Assembly: GCA_040757715.1 (NCBI GenBank)
Contig: JBFLWS010000007.1
Coordinates: 62,001 to 126,000 of the forward strand
Direction of reading: 5' to 3'
Source of the DNA: CAIMFV01 sp040757715
Lineage (GTDB): Bacteria > Pseudomonadota > Alphaproteobacteria > Caulobacterales > Caulobacteraceae
DNA length: 64,000 nt
Within the stretch, counting starts at the first letter, position 1; the number at the start of each line of letters is the position of its first letter. Both the position numbers and the translations under genes were made by a program. Shown here one piece after another: positions 43,171 to 52,642 of the stretch. Under the pieces are notes generated by a model. It saw only the letters and a program-made list of their open reading frames with translations. It was not told where the DNA came from and ran no database searches.

Positions 43171-43231
43171 ATCACTTTGCGGGCGAAGCGCCAGAGCTTG
43201 CCCAAGCATTCACCGCCCCCGCAAAGGTGAT
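43171..43231. repeat. Imperfect long-armed inverted repeat before the chemoreceptor gene
   Basis: ATCACTTTGCGGG (43171-43183) is matched in inverted order by CCCGCAAAGGTGAT (43218-43231) with one extra G. The 34-bp loop has no coding potential. It lies in the 278-bp non-coding gap 43068-43345, where no gene is seen and an AT-rich stretch precedes the next start. It could be a hairpin terminator without a T-run or a mobile-repeat remnant. Confidence 0.4.
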
Positions 43232-43345
43232 CGGCGAGCCAAAGCACGCACCCCGCCGAATTGTAGGGCTTTTTTAAGGATGGCCTGCAATCGTTACCGT
43301 TAACATGGGCCAAGTTCGGCAGAGCAAGCTTCCGGAGCATTCGAC

Positions 43346-45019
43346 TTGAGCGCTAATGACTCGATTAAGGACCGCCTGGAATTCGTAGGCATCGGACCGG
43401 CCGAAACGGCGCGGTTGCGCGCCCTGGCCCCGCTGGTGGACCGCGCGCTGGACGGTGTGCTGGACAAGTTCTACGCCCACGTTGCGGCGACACCGGGGGC
43501 GGGGCACTTCTTCCGCGACACCTCGCACATGGCCGAAGCCAAGACGAAGCAGCGCAATCACTGGCGCGAGATCGTCCGCGGCGAGTTCGGCGCTGATTAT
43601 GTGCGCACGGTGGAGGCCATCGGTCTCGCTCATGCCCGATTGGGGGTCGAGCCGCGGTGGTACATCGGCGGCTACGCCCGGGTCACTGACGGCCTCGTCC
43701 AGGCGCTGATTCAAGAGGGCTGGCCCAAATGGGCCGCCCCCGGCTCGGCCAAGGCGGATACGGTGGTGGCTTCGGTGAGCGCGGTGATGAAGGCCGCCCT
43801 CCTGGACATGGACCTCGCCATCACCGTCTATCTTCAGCGCCTGGATGAACAGCGCGCGGCGGCCGAGGCGGCGCGCGAGGCCGACCAGGCCCGGCAGACC
43901 GACGCCCTCAACGCCATCGCCGAAGTGCTGGAACGCCTGGCCGCCGGCGATCTCAGCCGCGAGCTGGACGTGGCCGTGGCGCCCGAGTTCGACAAGATCA
44001 AGGGCGACCTCAACCACACCATTCACCGCCTGGAATCGGCCATCGCCGGGGTGGGCCAGCGCGCCGTGGCCATCCGCGGCGGCTCCAACGAGATCGCTGC
44101 GGCGGCCGACGACCTGTCCGCCCGCACCGAGCGCCAGGCGGCCAATCTGGAAGAGACCACCGCCGCCCTCACCGAAATCACCGAGATGGTGCGTCGCGCC
44201 GCCAATGACGCCGCCGGCGCCGCCGACAAGGTGAGCCAGGCCCGCCGCCGCGCCGAGGACTCCAACCATGTGATGGAGGAGGCCGTGCACGCCATCGACG
44301 AGATCCAGACCTCCTGGCGCCAGGTGGCCCAGACGGTGGAGATCATCGACGAGATCGCCTTCCAGACCAATCTTCTGGCCCTCAACGCCGGGGTGGAGGC
44401 CGCCCGCGCAGGCGAGGCGGGCCGGGGCTTCGCCGTGGTGGCCTCTGAAGTGCGGGCCCTGGCCCAGCGCTCCGCCGAGGCGGCCAAGGAGATCAAGGCC
44501 CTGATCCAGCGCGCCTCGGGCCAGGTGGAGACCGGGGTGCGCATGGTGGGCCGCACGGGCGAGGCCATGGCCGAGATCATCCGCCACGTGGGTGAGGCCG
44601 ACGGCTATGTCACCGGCATCGCCAGCCAGGCCCAGCAACAGGCCGCCGGCCTGCAGGAGGTGGCCCAGACCGTGCACCAGATGGACCAGGTCACGCAGCA
44701 GAACGCCGCCATGGTGGAGGAGGCCAACGCCGCCACCCGCACCCTCACCCAGGAGTGCGACGGCCTGGCCGAGCTGATGAGCCAGTTCCACCTGTCGGCC
44801 GAATTCGCCCCGCAGACCATCATGCGCTCCGCCCCGGCGCACCGCTTGGCCTCCGCGCCGGCCGCCCCGGCGGCGCGCCCGGTCCCGGGCAAGACCAACA
44901 CCTCCCCCGGCAAGTCCCCGACGGCCCAAGCCTTCATGCCCCAAGCCCCTATGGCCCAAGCCCCTATGGCCCAAGCCCCTATGGCCAAGGCCGCCGGGCA
45001 GGACTGGGAAGAGTTCTGA
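43346..45019 (+). CDS. Globin-coupled chemoreceptor (methyl-accepting, soluble)
   Basis: A 557-residue oxygen- or NO-sensing chemoreceptor without membrane segments. The N-terminal globin-sensor domain (about 1-180) has the proximal haem His at H96 in IGLAHARLGVEPRWYIGGY. A HAMP-like coil follows (about 195-260), then the MCP signalling domain with the hairpin tip EIIDEIAFQTNLLALNAGVEAARAGEAGRGFAVVA. The C-terminus is a flexible Ala/Pro linker with MAQAP repeats ending DWEEF, a CheR/CheB docking pentapeptide type. The start is TTG 43346 with GGAG 8 bp before it. No che genes are adjacent. Confidence 0.94.
   Translation: MSANDSIKDRLEFVGIGPAETARLRALAPLVDRALDGVLDKFYAHVAATPGAGHFFRDTSHMAEAKTKQRNHWREIVRGEFGADYVRTVEAIGLAHARLGVEPRWYIGGYARVTDGLVQALIQEGWPKWAAPGSAKADTVVASVSAVMKAALLDMDLAITVYLQRLDEQRAAAEAAREADQARQTDALNAIAEVLERLAAGDLSRELDVAVAPEFDKIKGDLNHTIHRLESAIAGVGQRAVAIRGGSNEIAAAADDLSARTERQAANLEETTAALTEITEMVRRAANDAAGAADKVSQARRRAEDSNHVMEEAVHAIDEIQTSWRQVAQTVEIIDEIAFQTNLLALNAGVEAARAGEAGRGFAVVASEVRALAQRSAEAAKEIKALIQRASGQVETGVRMVGRTGEAMAEIIRHVGEADGYVTGIASQAQQQAAGLQEVAQTVHQMDQVTQQNAAMVEEANAATRTLTQECDGLAELMSQFHLSAEFAPQTIMRSAPAHRLASAPAAPAARPVPGKTNTSPGKSPTAQAFMPQAPMAQAPMAQAPMAKAAGQDWEEF
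44941..44985 (+). repeat. Three exact 15-bp tandem repeats in the chemoreceptor tether
   Basis: CCAAGCCCCTATGGC is repeated exactly three times at 44941-44985, with a decayed fourth copy just upstream. It codes for the MAQAP-type repeats of the C-terminal linker and keeps the frame at any copy number. Exact repeats indicate recent expansion by slippage. Confidence 0.9.
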
Positions 45020-45123
45020 GCTCGAACGCGCAGGGCCGCGAAGGCGCTTGCAGAATAGCTGCGCGGTAGTAAATCCCGCTCGCAAGCGACGCACGCTTGG
45101 GGCGCAAGACCGGGGATCGAACA

Positions 45124-46008
45124 ATGCTGTGGTCGCGAACTCTGGCCGTCGTCGCGGCGGCTTGCTTGCTTGCGTCGCACGCCAGGGCCGATGAAGACGC
45201 CGCGCCGGCGAAGGCGCGCGACATCGACACCCAATTCATCTTCGGTTGGACCCAGGGCGCCGATGTGGGCGAGGCGCACGAGCAGGAGCTCGAATTCCAG
45301 AACGACATCTTCGTCTCCAAGCGCGCCGGCCGCTATGCGGCGGTGCAAAGCCAGGTGCGCTACGAGACCGCGCCCATCGAAAATCTGCGCATCGAGCTGG
45401 GGGCGCCCATCACCGCCCACGACATTTCCGGCGTTCCGGGGCTCGATCATCGCTCGACCCTCGCCTTCCAAGGGCTGTCGGCGGAGGCGCGCTACAAGCT
45501 CCTGTCCCGCGACAAGGCCCTGGTGGGCCTCACCGTGGGGGTCGAGCCGCACTGGAGCCGGATCGATGATACGAGCGGCGAACGGGTGCAGAGCTACGGC
45601 GCGGAATTCACTCTGGCGGTGGATCGCGAGCTGGTGGAGGATAAGGTCTATGCAGCGGCCAACCTAAGCTTCGATCCCGAGATCGGCCGCGCCCGCGGCG
45701 CGCCCCGCTGGGAGCGCCAGTCCACCCTCGGGGCCAGTTTCAGCCTCACCCGCCTGTGGGCCAAGGGAGTGTTCTTCGGCGGCGAAGCGCGTTGGCTGCG
45801 CGCCTATGACGGGGCGGGATTGAACCGCTACGCCGGCCAGGCCCTGTTCGTCGGCCCGACCTTTCTCATCGCCCTTAGCGAGCGGGTGATGATCTCGGGC
45901 GCCTGGAGTTATCAGATCGCCGGCGGCGAGCATGGCTCATCCGTCGCGCTCGACCTCGCCGATTTCAGTCGCCACCAGGCCACGCTTCGGGCCGAATACA
46001 ATTTCTAA
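45124..46008 (+). CDS. Outer-membrane beta-barrel protein of unknown function
   Basis: A 294-residue protein with signal peptide (1-22, ending ARAD). The mature protein is a run of amphipathic strands (ELEFQNDIFVSKRAGRYAAVQSQVRYET, LGLTVGVEPHWSR-like, RVMISGAWSYQIAG) ending ATLRAEYNF, the C-terminal Phe of BAM-inserted barrels. No family I can name. It lies 104 bp after the chemoreceptor and could be in its own operon. The start follows from the signal peptide; GTG or ATG alternatives upstream are less likely. Confidence 0.72.
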   Translation: MLWSRTLAVVAAACLLASHARADEDAAPAKARDIDTQFIFGWTQGADVGEAHEQELEFQNDIFVSKRAGRYAAVQSQVRYETAPIENLRIELGAPITAHDISGVPGLDHRSTLAFQGLSAEARYKLLSRDKALVGLTVGVEPHWSRIDDTSGERVQSYGAEFTLAVDRELVEDKVYAAANLSFDPEIGRARGAPRWERQSTLGASFSLTRLWAKGVFFGGEARWLRAYDGAGLNRYAGQALFVGPTFLIALSERVMISGAWSYQIAGGEHGSSVALDLADFSRHQATLRAEYNF

Positions 46009-46210
46009 TGGGCGGGCGGCGCGCCCGATGGCGAGATGCGGCTTGTCTTTGCGGCCAAAATCGCCCATAAGACGAAGATCAAATCTCGTTCTGGCTCGCA
46101 CTAGCCCAGGCCGGGGGAATCTCCGCGCTCCGCATCTCGACCCTTTCCGAAAATTTGATCTCCAGGCGCAGCTTCTGCGCGCTAACGCCTGTCCGAAAAG
46201 GGACTGATAA

Positions 46211-46420
46211 ATGCAAGTTGGTACTGTGAAGTGGTTCAATGCGACCAAGGGTTACGGCTTCATCGAGCCGGAAGCTGGCGGCGGCGACGTGTTCGTGCAC
46301 ATCTCGGCCGTGGAACGCGCGGGCCTGCAGACCCTGCGCGACGGCCAGAAGATCGGCTACGAGCTGGAAACCGACCGCCGCTCGGGCAAGACCTCGGCCG
46401 GCTCGCTGCAAGCGCTCTGA
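46211..46420 (+). CDS. Cold-shock domain protein
   Basis: A 69-residue single cold-shock domain. RNP1 is KGYGFIEPE and RNP2 is VFVHISAVE; MQVGTVKWFNATKG is the standard start. It binds single-stranded RNA/DNA and melts RNA structure. The preceding 202 bp (46009-46210) contain no gene but several inverted segments (for instance GGCGCAGCTTCTGCGC), consistent with a structured leader as found in cold-shock genes. A terminator follows. Confidence 0.95.
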   Translation: MQVGTVKWFNATKGYGFIEPEAGGGDVFVHISAVERAGLQTLRDGQKIGYELETDRRSGKTSAGSLQAL

Positions 46421-46443
46421 TCCTTTCGGATCGACGATCCTTC

Positions 46444-46473
46444 GCCGGACGCGCCCGCCGCGTCCGGCGCTTT
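46444..46473 (+). terminator. Terminator hairpin after the cold-shock gene
   Basis: GCCGGACGCG (46444-46453) pairs perfectly with CGCGTCCGGC (46459-46468) over a 5-nt loop, followed by GCTTT. A 10-bp GC stem with a short T-run. It lies between the cold-shock gene and the convergent acyltransferase stop. Confidence 0.7.
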
Positions 46474-46480
46474 GGCGTGC

Positions 46481-47608
46481 TCAAATGCGCGTCGTGCGCG
46501 CGACTTCGGCGGCTTGCGGCCCGGCGGGGCCTCGCCAACCGGGCCAGCGCGCTTCACGCAGCCAGCGGCGCGCTGGGCGCTCGACGAGGTGATGCGCCGT
46601 CGCCGCGACGCCGGTGAGCACTATGACAAACAGCGGCAAGGTGAACCCGCCCGCCCGCCCATCAACGCCCATCTGATCGACGAGGCGAAAATAGACCAGT
46701 CCCACAGGGATGCAGCACATGTAGACGGCGTAGCTGATCTCGCCGAGATAGACCAAGGCTTGACCGCCGCCACGCCACGGGCGCTGCTCCGGTGCGCCGG
46801 CCAGCGCCAGGATGACCAAGCCAAGCGCCGCAATGATGAGCGGATCGGGGGCGCTGGCGATCGCCAGAAGCGGCGGCGCTGACAATGCGGCGATCCTGGC
46901 GACGACGGGGACGGCGAGGCCGCGTTCGCCCAGCTTGCGCCAGAGGAGATAGAGCGCGGCGCCCATCAAGAAGCAGGGCGCGATCCGCACCACGCCCCAG
47001 GCCAGGGTGGCCCCTGTGAGCGGGACGCCGGAAAAGTGCGGAAACCCGACATAGAGCGCTCCCGCGAAGATCAAGGCTGCGAGCACCGCGACCAACGGGC
47101 GGCGTCGAAATCCGAGGGCGAGCCAGAGCGTCGCCGGAAAGGTCAGATAGGCGAACCACTCCGCTGAAATCGACCAGGAGGGGTGGTTCCAGCCGCCGGC
47201 CATGCCGAGCCCCCAGGCCTGCAGCAGAAGGAGTTGCGCCGGTAAGGACGACCACTTCACCACCTCGCCATGACCGGACCCGAGCACCGAAGCGACGCTG
47301 GCGAGCGCGCCGATGCCCACGAGCGTGGCCAGATGCAGCGGATAGACCCGGGCGATCCGGGCCCACAGGAACGCGCCGTAGCGGAACCGCCCTGCGCACG
47401 CCTGATCAAAGTAGACGTGGCAGAGAATGAACCCGGACAGGATGAAGAACAGCTCGACGCCCAGATAGCCCTTGGCGATCAGGGCGGGCGGCGGCGCGCC
47501 CGTCGCTGTGCTCCAATGGTGATAGAGCACCACCCAGAGCGCAGCCACGTAGCGGATGGCGGTCAAGCCATCGAGCTGGGCTTTCTCCGTGGGCGGGGGC
47601 GTCTCCAT
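46481..47608 (-). CDS. Membrane acyltransferase (acyltransferase-3 family)
   Basis: A 375-residue protein with about ten membrane helices. The family's His-containing entry is RYVAALWVVLYHHWS, followed by GVELFFILSGFILCHVYF, the Arg-rich RIARVYPLHLA and NHPSWSISAEWFAYLTFP. These enzymes acylate sugars, O-antigen, peptidoglycan or lipids at the membrane. ATG 47608 is the preferred start, 12 codons inside the longer frame. It is a lone gene, next to the copper locus but unrelated to it. Confidence 0.9.
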   Translation of the reverse strand: METPPPTEKAQLDGLTAIRYVAALWVVLYHHWSTATGAPPPALIAKGYLGVELFFILSGFILCHVYFDQACAGRFRYGAFLWARIARVYPLHLATLVGIGALASVASVLGSGHGEVVKWSSLPAQLLLLQAWGLGMAGGWNHPSWSISAEWFAYLTFPATLWLALGFRRRPLVAVLAALIFAGALYVGFPHFSGVPLTGATLAWGVVRIAPCFLMGAALYLLWRKLGERGLAVPVVARIAALSAPPLLAIASAPDPLIIAALGLVILALAGAPEQRPWRGGGQALVYLGEISYAVYMCCIPVGLVYFRLVDQMGVDGRAGGFTLPLFVIVLTGVAATAHHLVERPARRWLREARWPGWRGPAGPQAAEVARTTRI

Positions 47609-47667
47609 GCGACATGTTCGCATAGAGGGCTTAAGGCTTGCCAAATCCCGCGCCCCTGTACGTTCGC

Positions 47668-48009
47668 CTAAAGGGGCGTGAGCTTGGTGATGACGGCCTT
47701 GTGGTCGAGCATTTCCACCTCGAAGCGGATCTTGTCTCCGACCTTCAGCCCCGTCAGCAGCTTGGACGACTTGACCTTGAAGCCCATGGTCATGCCGGGC
47801 CAGCCGAAGGCGTCGATCGGCGTGTGCTCGATGGTCACGGTGTTTTTGTCCGGCTGAAGACCGCGAATGACGCCGGTGGCTAAGCCTGATTTCGCCGGCA
47901 GGGGCGCGGCGTGATTCATGCCGGGCATATCGTGCATCGGCTGGGCGGCCGCCGCACCGACCAGGGCGAGGGAGGCCATGGCCGCAAGACTCATATGACG
48001 AAGGTGCAT
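47668..48009 (-). CDS. cusF: CusF-type periplasmic Cu(I)/Ag(I)-binding chaperone
   Basis: A 113-residue protein with signal peptide (1-22) and a CusF OB-fold. The metal site is visible as FGWPGMTMGF, where the Trp and two Met bind Cu(I) or Ag(I) as in CusF; the third ligand His lies upstream in the VTIEHTPIDAF strand. The Met/His-rich N-terminus (PMHDMPGMNH) adds further metal affinity. It hands metal to the CusCBA pump. It starts 2 bp after cusA ends and completes the operon. Confidence 0.93.
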   Translation of the reverse strand: MHLRHMSLAAMASLALVGAAAAQPMHDMPGMNHAAPLPAKSGLATGVIRGLQPDKNTVTIEHTPIDAFGWPGMTMGFKVKSSKLLTGLKVGDKIRFEVEMLDHKAVITKLTPL

Positions 48010-48011
48010 TG

Positions 48012-51000
48012 TCAGATCCTTTCGGGGTGGGAGGGGGTGGTGGCGAGCGACGGGGTGCGCCGCCGCAGGAGCACGTAGGCCGCCGGAATGACGAACATGG
48101 ACATGAGCGGGGCGGTGAGCATTCCGCCGATCATGGGCGCGGCGATGCGGCTCATCACTTCCGACCCTGCGCCATGGCCGACGAGGATCGGGGTCAGGCC
48201 CGCCAGGATCACCGCCACGGTCATGGCCTTGGGCCGCACCCTTTGCAGGGCGCCTTGCCGCACGGCGGCTTCGACCTCGGCGGGGGAAGTGATGTCATGG
48301 CGCGCGCGCATGGCTTGGCGCAGATAGATCAGCATGACCACGCCGAACTCCGCCGACACCCCAGCGAGGGCGATGAAGCCGACACCGGTGGCCACGGATT
48401 GGTGGAAGCCGAGCAGGTAGAGCGTCCAGATCCCGCCCGTGAGGGCGAAGGGCAGGGTGGCCATGATCAGGCCCGCCTCGTCCAGGCGCCCGAAGGTCAG
48501 GTAGAGCAGGACGAAGATGATCAGCAGCGTCGCCGGGACCACCAGCGTCAGCCGCTCCATGGCCCGTTCCAGATATTCGAACTGTCCGGAATAGGCGATG
48601 GAGACGCCGGGGCTCAGCTTCACCCTGCCCGCCACCGCCTGTTGCAGGTCGTGCGCCACCGAGGCGATGTCGCGCCCGCGCACGTCGATATAGACCCAGG
48701 TCGATGGCCGCGCGTTCTCCGTCTTCAACATGGGCGGGCCGTCGGCGATCTCCACCTTGGCGACGCTGGCGAGGGTGATCTGCTGCCCGCCGGGGGTGAG
48801 GATGGGCAGGTTTCTCAAGCCCTCCAGACTGTCGCGGAGCTCGCGCGGATAGCGGACATTGATGGGATAGCGCGCCAAACCTTCGACGGTCTCGCCCACG
48901 GCTTCGCCGCCCACCGCCCCGGCGATGATCTCCTGAAGATCGGCGATGTTCAGGCCGAACCGCGCCGCCGCAGCGCGGTCGATGTCGACATTGACGTAGC
49001 GGCCTCCGGTCAAGCGCTCCGCCAGCGCCGAGCTGACGCCGGGCACGGTCTTGGCGACCTCGCCCACGTCCCGCGCGATCCGGTCGATCTCGGCGAGGTC
49101 AGCCCCGGAGACCTTCACGCCTATGGGGCTCTTGATCCCCGTGGCCAGCATGTCGATGCGGTTGCGGATCGGAGGGACCCAGATATTGGCGAGCCCGGGG
49201 ACCTTCACCGTTTCGTCTAGGGTCTCGATGAGCTTCGCCGGCGTCATGCCCGCTCGCCATTCGCTGCGTGGTTTGAACTGGATCGTGGTCTCGAACATTT
49301 CCATGGGGGCTGGATCGGTGGCGCTTTCCGCGCGCCCGGCCTTGCCGAACACGGTGCGCACCTCGGGCACGGATTTGATGAGCCGATCGGTCTGTTGCAG
49401 CAGCTCGCCCGCCTTGGCGGCCGACAGGCCAGGCAGGGCCGAGGGCATGTACAGAAGATCGCCTTCGTCGAGCTGAGGCATGAACTCGCCGCCCAGCTGA
49501 CTCAGCGGCCAGGCCGTGGTGGCGAAGGCGAGGGCTGCGACCACCAGCGTCGTCCGCGGACGCCTCAGCACCCAATTGAGCGCTGGACTATAGACCTTGG
49601 TCAGCGCGCGATTGATCGGATTGCCGTCTTCCTTGGGAATCTTGCCGCCAATCAACCAACCCATCAGCACCGGAACGAGCGTCACCGAGAGGATCGCAGC
49701 GCCGGCCATGGCGTAGGTCTTGGTGAAGGCGAGCGGCGTGAAAAGCCGCCCTTCCTGGCCTTGCAGGGTGAACACCGGGGCGAACGACAGGGTGATGATG
49801 ACGAGGCTGAAGAACAGGGCCGGGCCGACCTCCACCGCAGCCTCGGTGATCAGCCGCCAGCGCTCGGTCCGGTTCAATACCGTCTCAGGATGTTCGGCCT
49901 GCCAATGCTCGAGCTTCTTGTGCGCGTTCTCGACCATCACGACGGCCGCATCGACCATGGCGCCGATGGCGATGGCCACGCCGCCCAGCGACATGATGTT
50001 GGCGTTCACACCCTGCGCCTTCATCACCAGGAGCGCGAACAGCACCCCAAGCGGCAGGGTCACGATGGCCACGAGAGCGGACCTTGCGAGGCCGAGGAAC
50101 AGCACGCAGACCAGGGCGACGATGACGAATTCCTCGATCAGCTTGCCGCGCAGGTTGTCCAGCGCCTTGTCGATGAGTTCGGAGCGGTCATAGGTGGCGA
50201 CCACCTCCACCTCGGCCGGCAAGCTCGATTTCAGCGCGGTAAGCTTGGCCTTCACCGCGCCGATGGTTTCGCGAGCATTCTTGCCGGACCTGAGTACGAC
50301 GACGCCCCCCGCGACTTCGCCTTGACCGTTGAGTTCGGCGACGCCGCGGCGCATTTCGGGGCCGAGCTGGATCGTCGCCACATCGCCCAGCCGAACGGCG
50401 ACGCCGCCGGCGCCCGTCTTCAGGGGGATGGCGCGAAAGTCGTCCAGGGATTTGAGATAGCCGCCAGAGCGCACCATGTATTCGGCTTCGGCGAGCTCCA
50501 GCACCGCGCCGCCGGTCTCCTGATTGGCGCGCTGGATGGCGGCCACGGCCTGCTGTTGGGTGACGCCGAACGCCGCCAGTTTGGCGGGGTCGAGGACCAC
50601 CTGGTAGGCCTTGACCATGCCGCCGATGCTGGCGACCTCGGCCACGCCGGGCAGGCTTTTCAGCTCAAAGCGTAAAAACCAGTCCTGCAAGGAACGCAGC
50701 TCGGCCAGGTCGTGGCGACCGCTGCGATCCACCAGCGCGTATTCATAAACCCAGCCCACGCCGGTGGCGTCCGGCCCCAGCGAAGCCTTCGCCCCCGCCG
50801 GCAGCTTGCTCTGCACCTGGTTCAGATATTCGAGCACCCGCGAGCGCGCCCAGTAGAGGTCGGTCCCGTCCTCGAACAGCACATAGACAAAGCTGTCGCC
50901 GAAGAAGGAATAGCCGCGCACCGTCTTCGCCCCCGGCACGGACAGCATGGTGGTGGTGAGCGGGTAGGTGACCTGATTTTCAACGATCTGCGGCGCCTGG

Positions 51001-51164
51001 CCCGGATAGGAGGTGCGCACGATCACCTGCACGTCAGACAGGTCGGGCAGGGCGTCCACGGCGGTGGTGCGGAGGGCGAAGAGCCCCGCCGCCGCGAGTA
51101 CGACGGCCGCGAGAACCACGAGAAACCGCCGCTGGACCGAGGCGCGGATGAGACGGGCGATCAT
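48012..51164 (-). CDS. cusA: Heavy-metal RND efflux pump, Cu(I)/Ag(I) type (CusA)
   Basis: CusA (1050 residues, 12 membrane helices) exports Cu(I)/Ag(I) using the proton gradient. The CusA-type helix IV signature GGVAIAIGAMVDAAVVMVENAHKK with its Asp pair is present. The three periplasmic Met ligands appear in the proper segments: EFMPQLDEG, PMEMFETTIQ and IRNRIDMLATGI. The N-terminal helix and YSGQFEYLERAMERL are family features. It overlaps cusB by 4 bp and lies 2 bp before cusF. Confidence 0.96.
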   Translation of the reverse strand: MIARLIRASVQRRFLVVLAAVVLAAAGLFALRTTAVDALPDLSDVQVIVRTSYPGQAPQIVENQVTYPLTTTMLSVPGAKTVRGYSFFGDSFVYVLFEDGTDLYWARSRVLEYLNQVQSKLPAGAKASLGPDATGVGWVYEYALVDRSGRHDLAELRSLQDWFLRFELKSLPGVAEVASIGGMVKAYQVVLDPAKLAAFGVTQQQAVAAIQRANQETGGAVLELAEAEYMVRSGGYLKSLDDFRAIPLKTGAGGVAVRLGDVATIQLGPEMRRGVAELNGQGEVAGGVVVLRSGKNARETIGAVKAKLTALKSSLPAEVEVVATYDRSELIDKALDNLRGKLIEEFVIVALVCVLFLGLARSALVAIVTLPLGVLFALLVMKAQGVNANIMSLGGVAIAIGAMVDAAVVMVENAHKKLEHWQAEHPETVLNRTERWRLITEAAVEVGPALFFSLVIITLSFAPVFTLQGQEGRLFTPLAFTKTYAMAGAAILSVTLVPVLMGWLIGGKIPKEDGNPINRALTKVYSPALNWVLRRPRTTLVVAALAFATTAWPLSQLGGEFMPQLDEGDLLYMPSALPGLSAAKAGELLQQTDRLIKSVPEVRTVFGKAGRAESATDPAPMEMFETTIQFKPRSEWRAGMTPAKLIETLDETVKVPGLANIWVPPIRNRIDMLATGIKSPIGVKVSGADLAEIDRIARDVGEVAKTVPGVSSALAERLTGGRYVNVDIDRAAAARFGLNIADLQEIIAGAVGGEAVGETVEGLARYPINVRYPRELRDSLEGLRNLPILTPGGQQITLASVAKVEIADGPPMLKTENARPSTWVYIDVRGRDIASVAHDLQQAVAGRVKLSPGVSIAYSGQFEYLERAMERLTLVVPATLLIIFVLLYLTFGRLDEAGLIMATLPFALTGGIWTLYLLGFHQSVATGVGFIALAGVSAEFGVVMLIYLRQAMRARHDITSPAEVEAAVRQGALQRVRPKAMTVAVILAGLTPILVGHGAGSEVMSRIAAPMIGGMLTAPLMSMFVIPAAYVLLRRRTPSLATTPSHPERI

Positions 51165-52642
51165 CGAACGCTCTCCATCCGCTCAAGGCGGCGCACCACA
51201 GGGCCTTGCGGCGTCTCATCCAGCATGAAGCGCACATGGTCGCCGGGCTTGAACCCCTTGCCGATCGCGCTCGGGGACATGGCGAAGCTCATGGTCATGG
51301 CCGGCCACCCGAGGGCCGGGATGGCGTCGTGGCTGAGGGTGATCTCATCGCCCTTGAGCGCCTCGATCACGCCATGCCCATCCACCGCCTGCGCGGCGGG
51401 GGCTGGGGCCGGGGCGCCCGCCAAGGGCTTCACCGTGAGGCCGGCGAGACTGGCTTCTGAATCGATCAGGAACTGACCCGAGGCGACCACCTTCTGTCCC
51501 TCGCTCAGGCCCGCCAGCACTTCGATCCGGCCGTTGCTTTCCCGCCCGACCGTGACCTCCGCGGGCTGGAACCGCCCGCCATCGCCCGCCAGCATCACGA
51601 TGGCGCGCTTGCCGGTGCGGATCACTGACTCCGCGGGTATCAACAGCCCCTCCCGCGCCGCGCCTTGCAGGTGGACGACGGCGTACATGCTCGGCTTGAG
51701 GCGGCCGCTCGGGTTTGCGATCTCAATGCGCGCCTGCACCGTCCGACTGTCGGCCTGAGCCGCGGGCAAGATGGCGCTGACGCGTCCGTCAAAGCGCTCG
51801 CCGGGGAAGGCCGTCAGCGACGCGCTCGCCCGATCGCCGACCTTGACCATGGCGGCCACGGATTCTGGCAGCGAGAGGGTGAGCCAGATGGGCGACAGGG
51901 GCGCGATTTGGATGAGGGTCTGCCCGCTCGCCACCGTCATGCCCTGGCGGACATCCAGCGACTGCACGGCGCCGGCCACAGGCGCGGTCACGGTGAGCGT
52001 CGACGGCGCCTTTCCTGTGCGAACCAGGCGCTCGATGGCCTCGTCGGGCATGCCGAGCAGACGCAGCCTTTGCCGCGCCGCCGCCGTGAGCGCGGCGTCG
52101 CCCTGCCGCGAGAGGGCCAAGTATTCCGCAGCCGCACCGTTCCAGCTGGGAACCAGCACGTCGACCACGGGATCGCCGCGGCGCAGCACATCCCCGGGCG
52201 CTCGGCCATAGACGTGCTGCACGAAGCCCGCCGCCCGGGCTTGGACCACGGCGACGCCGCGCTGATTGAACTCCACCACCGCGGGCGCGTCCAAAGCGGT
52301 CGCCAGCTTGCCGCGCTCCACCACCGCGGTCCGCACGCCGAGCGTCTGCAAGCGATCGGGATCGATCTTCACACCGGTTCCGGACGGCGCGTCGTCGGCG
52401 TATTTCGGAACCAGCTGCATATCCATGTAGGGCGACTTGCCCGGATGGTCGAAATGCTGGGACGGGTTCATCGGGTCGTACCAATAGAGGGGGCGATGGT
52501 CTGCGGACCCGGCCGTCGAAGCGGCGGGCGGCGCGGGCGCCCGCGTGAGCTGGCCGAGACCAAATCCTGCGCTGGCAGCGATCACTGCTATGGCGGCGGC
52601 CCCAGCGATCAGGGCACGTTTGTTGTGCAAGGCGTCGATCAT
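51161..52642 (-). CDS. cusB: RND periplasmic adaptor CusB with a fused CusF-like domain
   Basis: A 493-residue membrane-fusion protein. An N-terminal membrane anchor (ALIAGAAAIAVIAASAGFG) is followed by a heavy-metal-binding segment (YWYDPMNPSQHFDHPGKSPYMDM), then the lipoyl/barrel hairpin and beta-barrel domains (GFVQHVYGRAPGDVLRRGDPV). The C-terminal 80 residues are a second CusF domain with GWPAMTMSF, fused here to the adaptor. It links CusA to CusC across the periplasm. It overlaps cusC by 4 bp. Confidence 0.95.
   Translation of the reverse strand: MIDALHNKRALIAGAAAIAVIAASAGFGLGQLTRAPAPPAASTAGSADHRPLYWYDPMNPSQHFDHPGKSPYMDMQLVPKYADDAPSGTGVKIDPDRLQTLGVRTAVVERGKLATALDAPAVVEFNQRGVAVVQARAAGFVQHVYGRAPGDVLRRGDPVVDVLVPSWNGAAAEYLALSRQGDAALTAAARQRLRLLGMPDEAIERLVRTGKAPSTLTVTAPVAGAVQSLDVRQGMTVASGQTLIQIAPLSPIWLTLSLPESVAAMVKVGDRASASLTAFPGERFDGRVSAILPAAQADSRTVQARIEIANPSGRLKPSMYAVVHLQGAAREGLLIPAESVIRTGKRAIVMLAGDGGRFQPAEVTVGRESNGRIEVLAGLSEGQKVVASGQFLIDSEASLAGLTVKPLAGAPAPAPAAQAVDGHGVIEALKGDEITLSHDAIPALGWPAMTMSFAMSPSAIGKGFKPGDHVRFMLDETPQGPVVRRLERMESVR

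Noticed and set aside
43274..45124. 616-codon minus-strand frame across the chemoreceptor
   Set aside because: Antisense shadow; its GHRGLGHRGLGH run is simply the 15-bp repeat read backwards.
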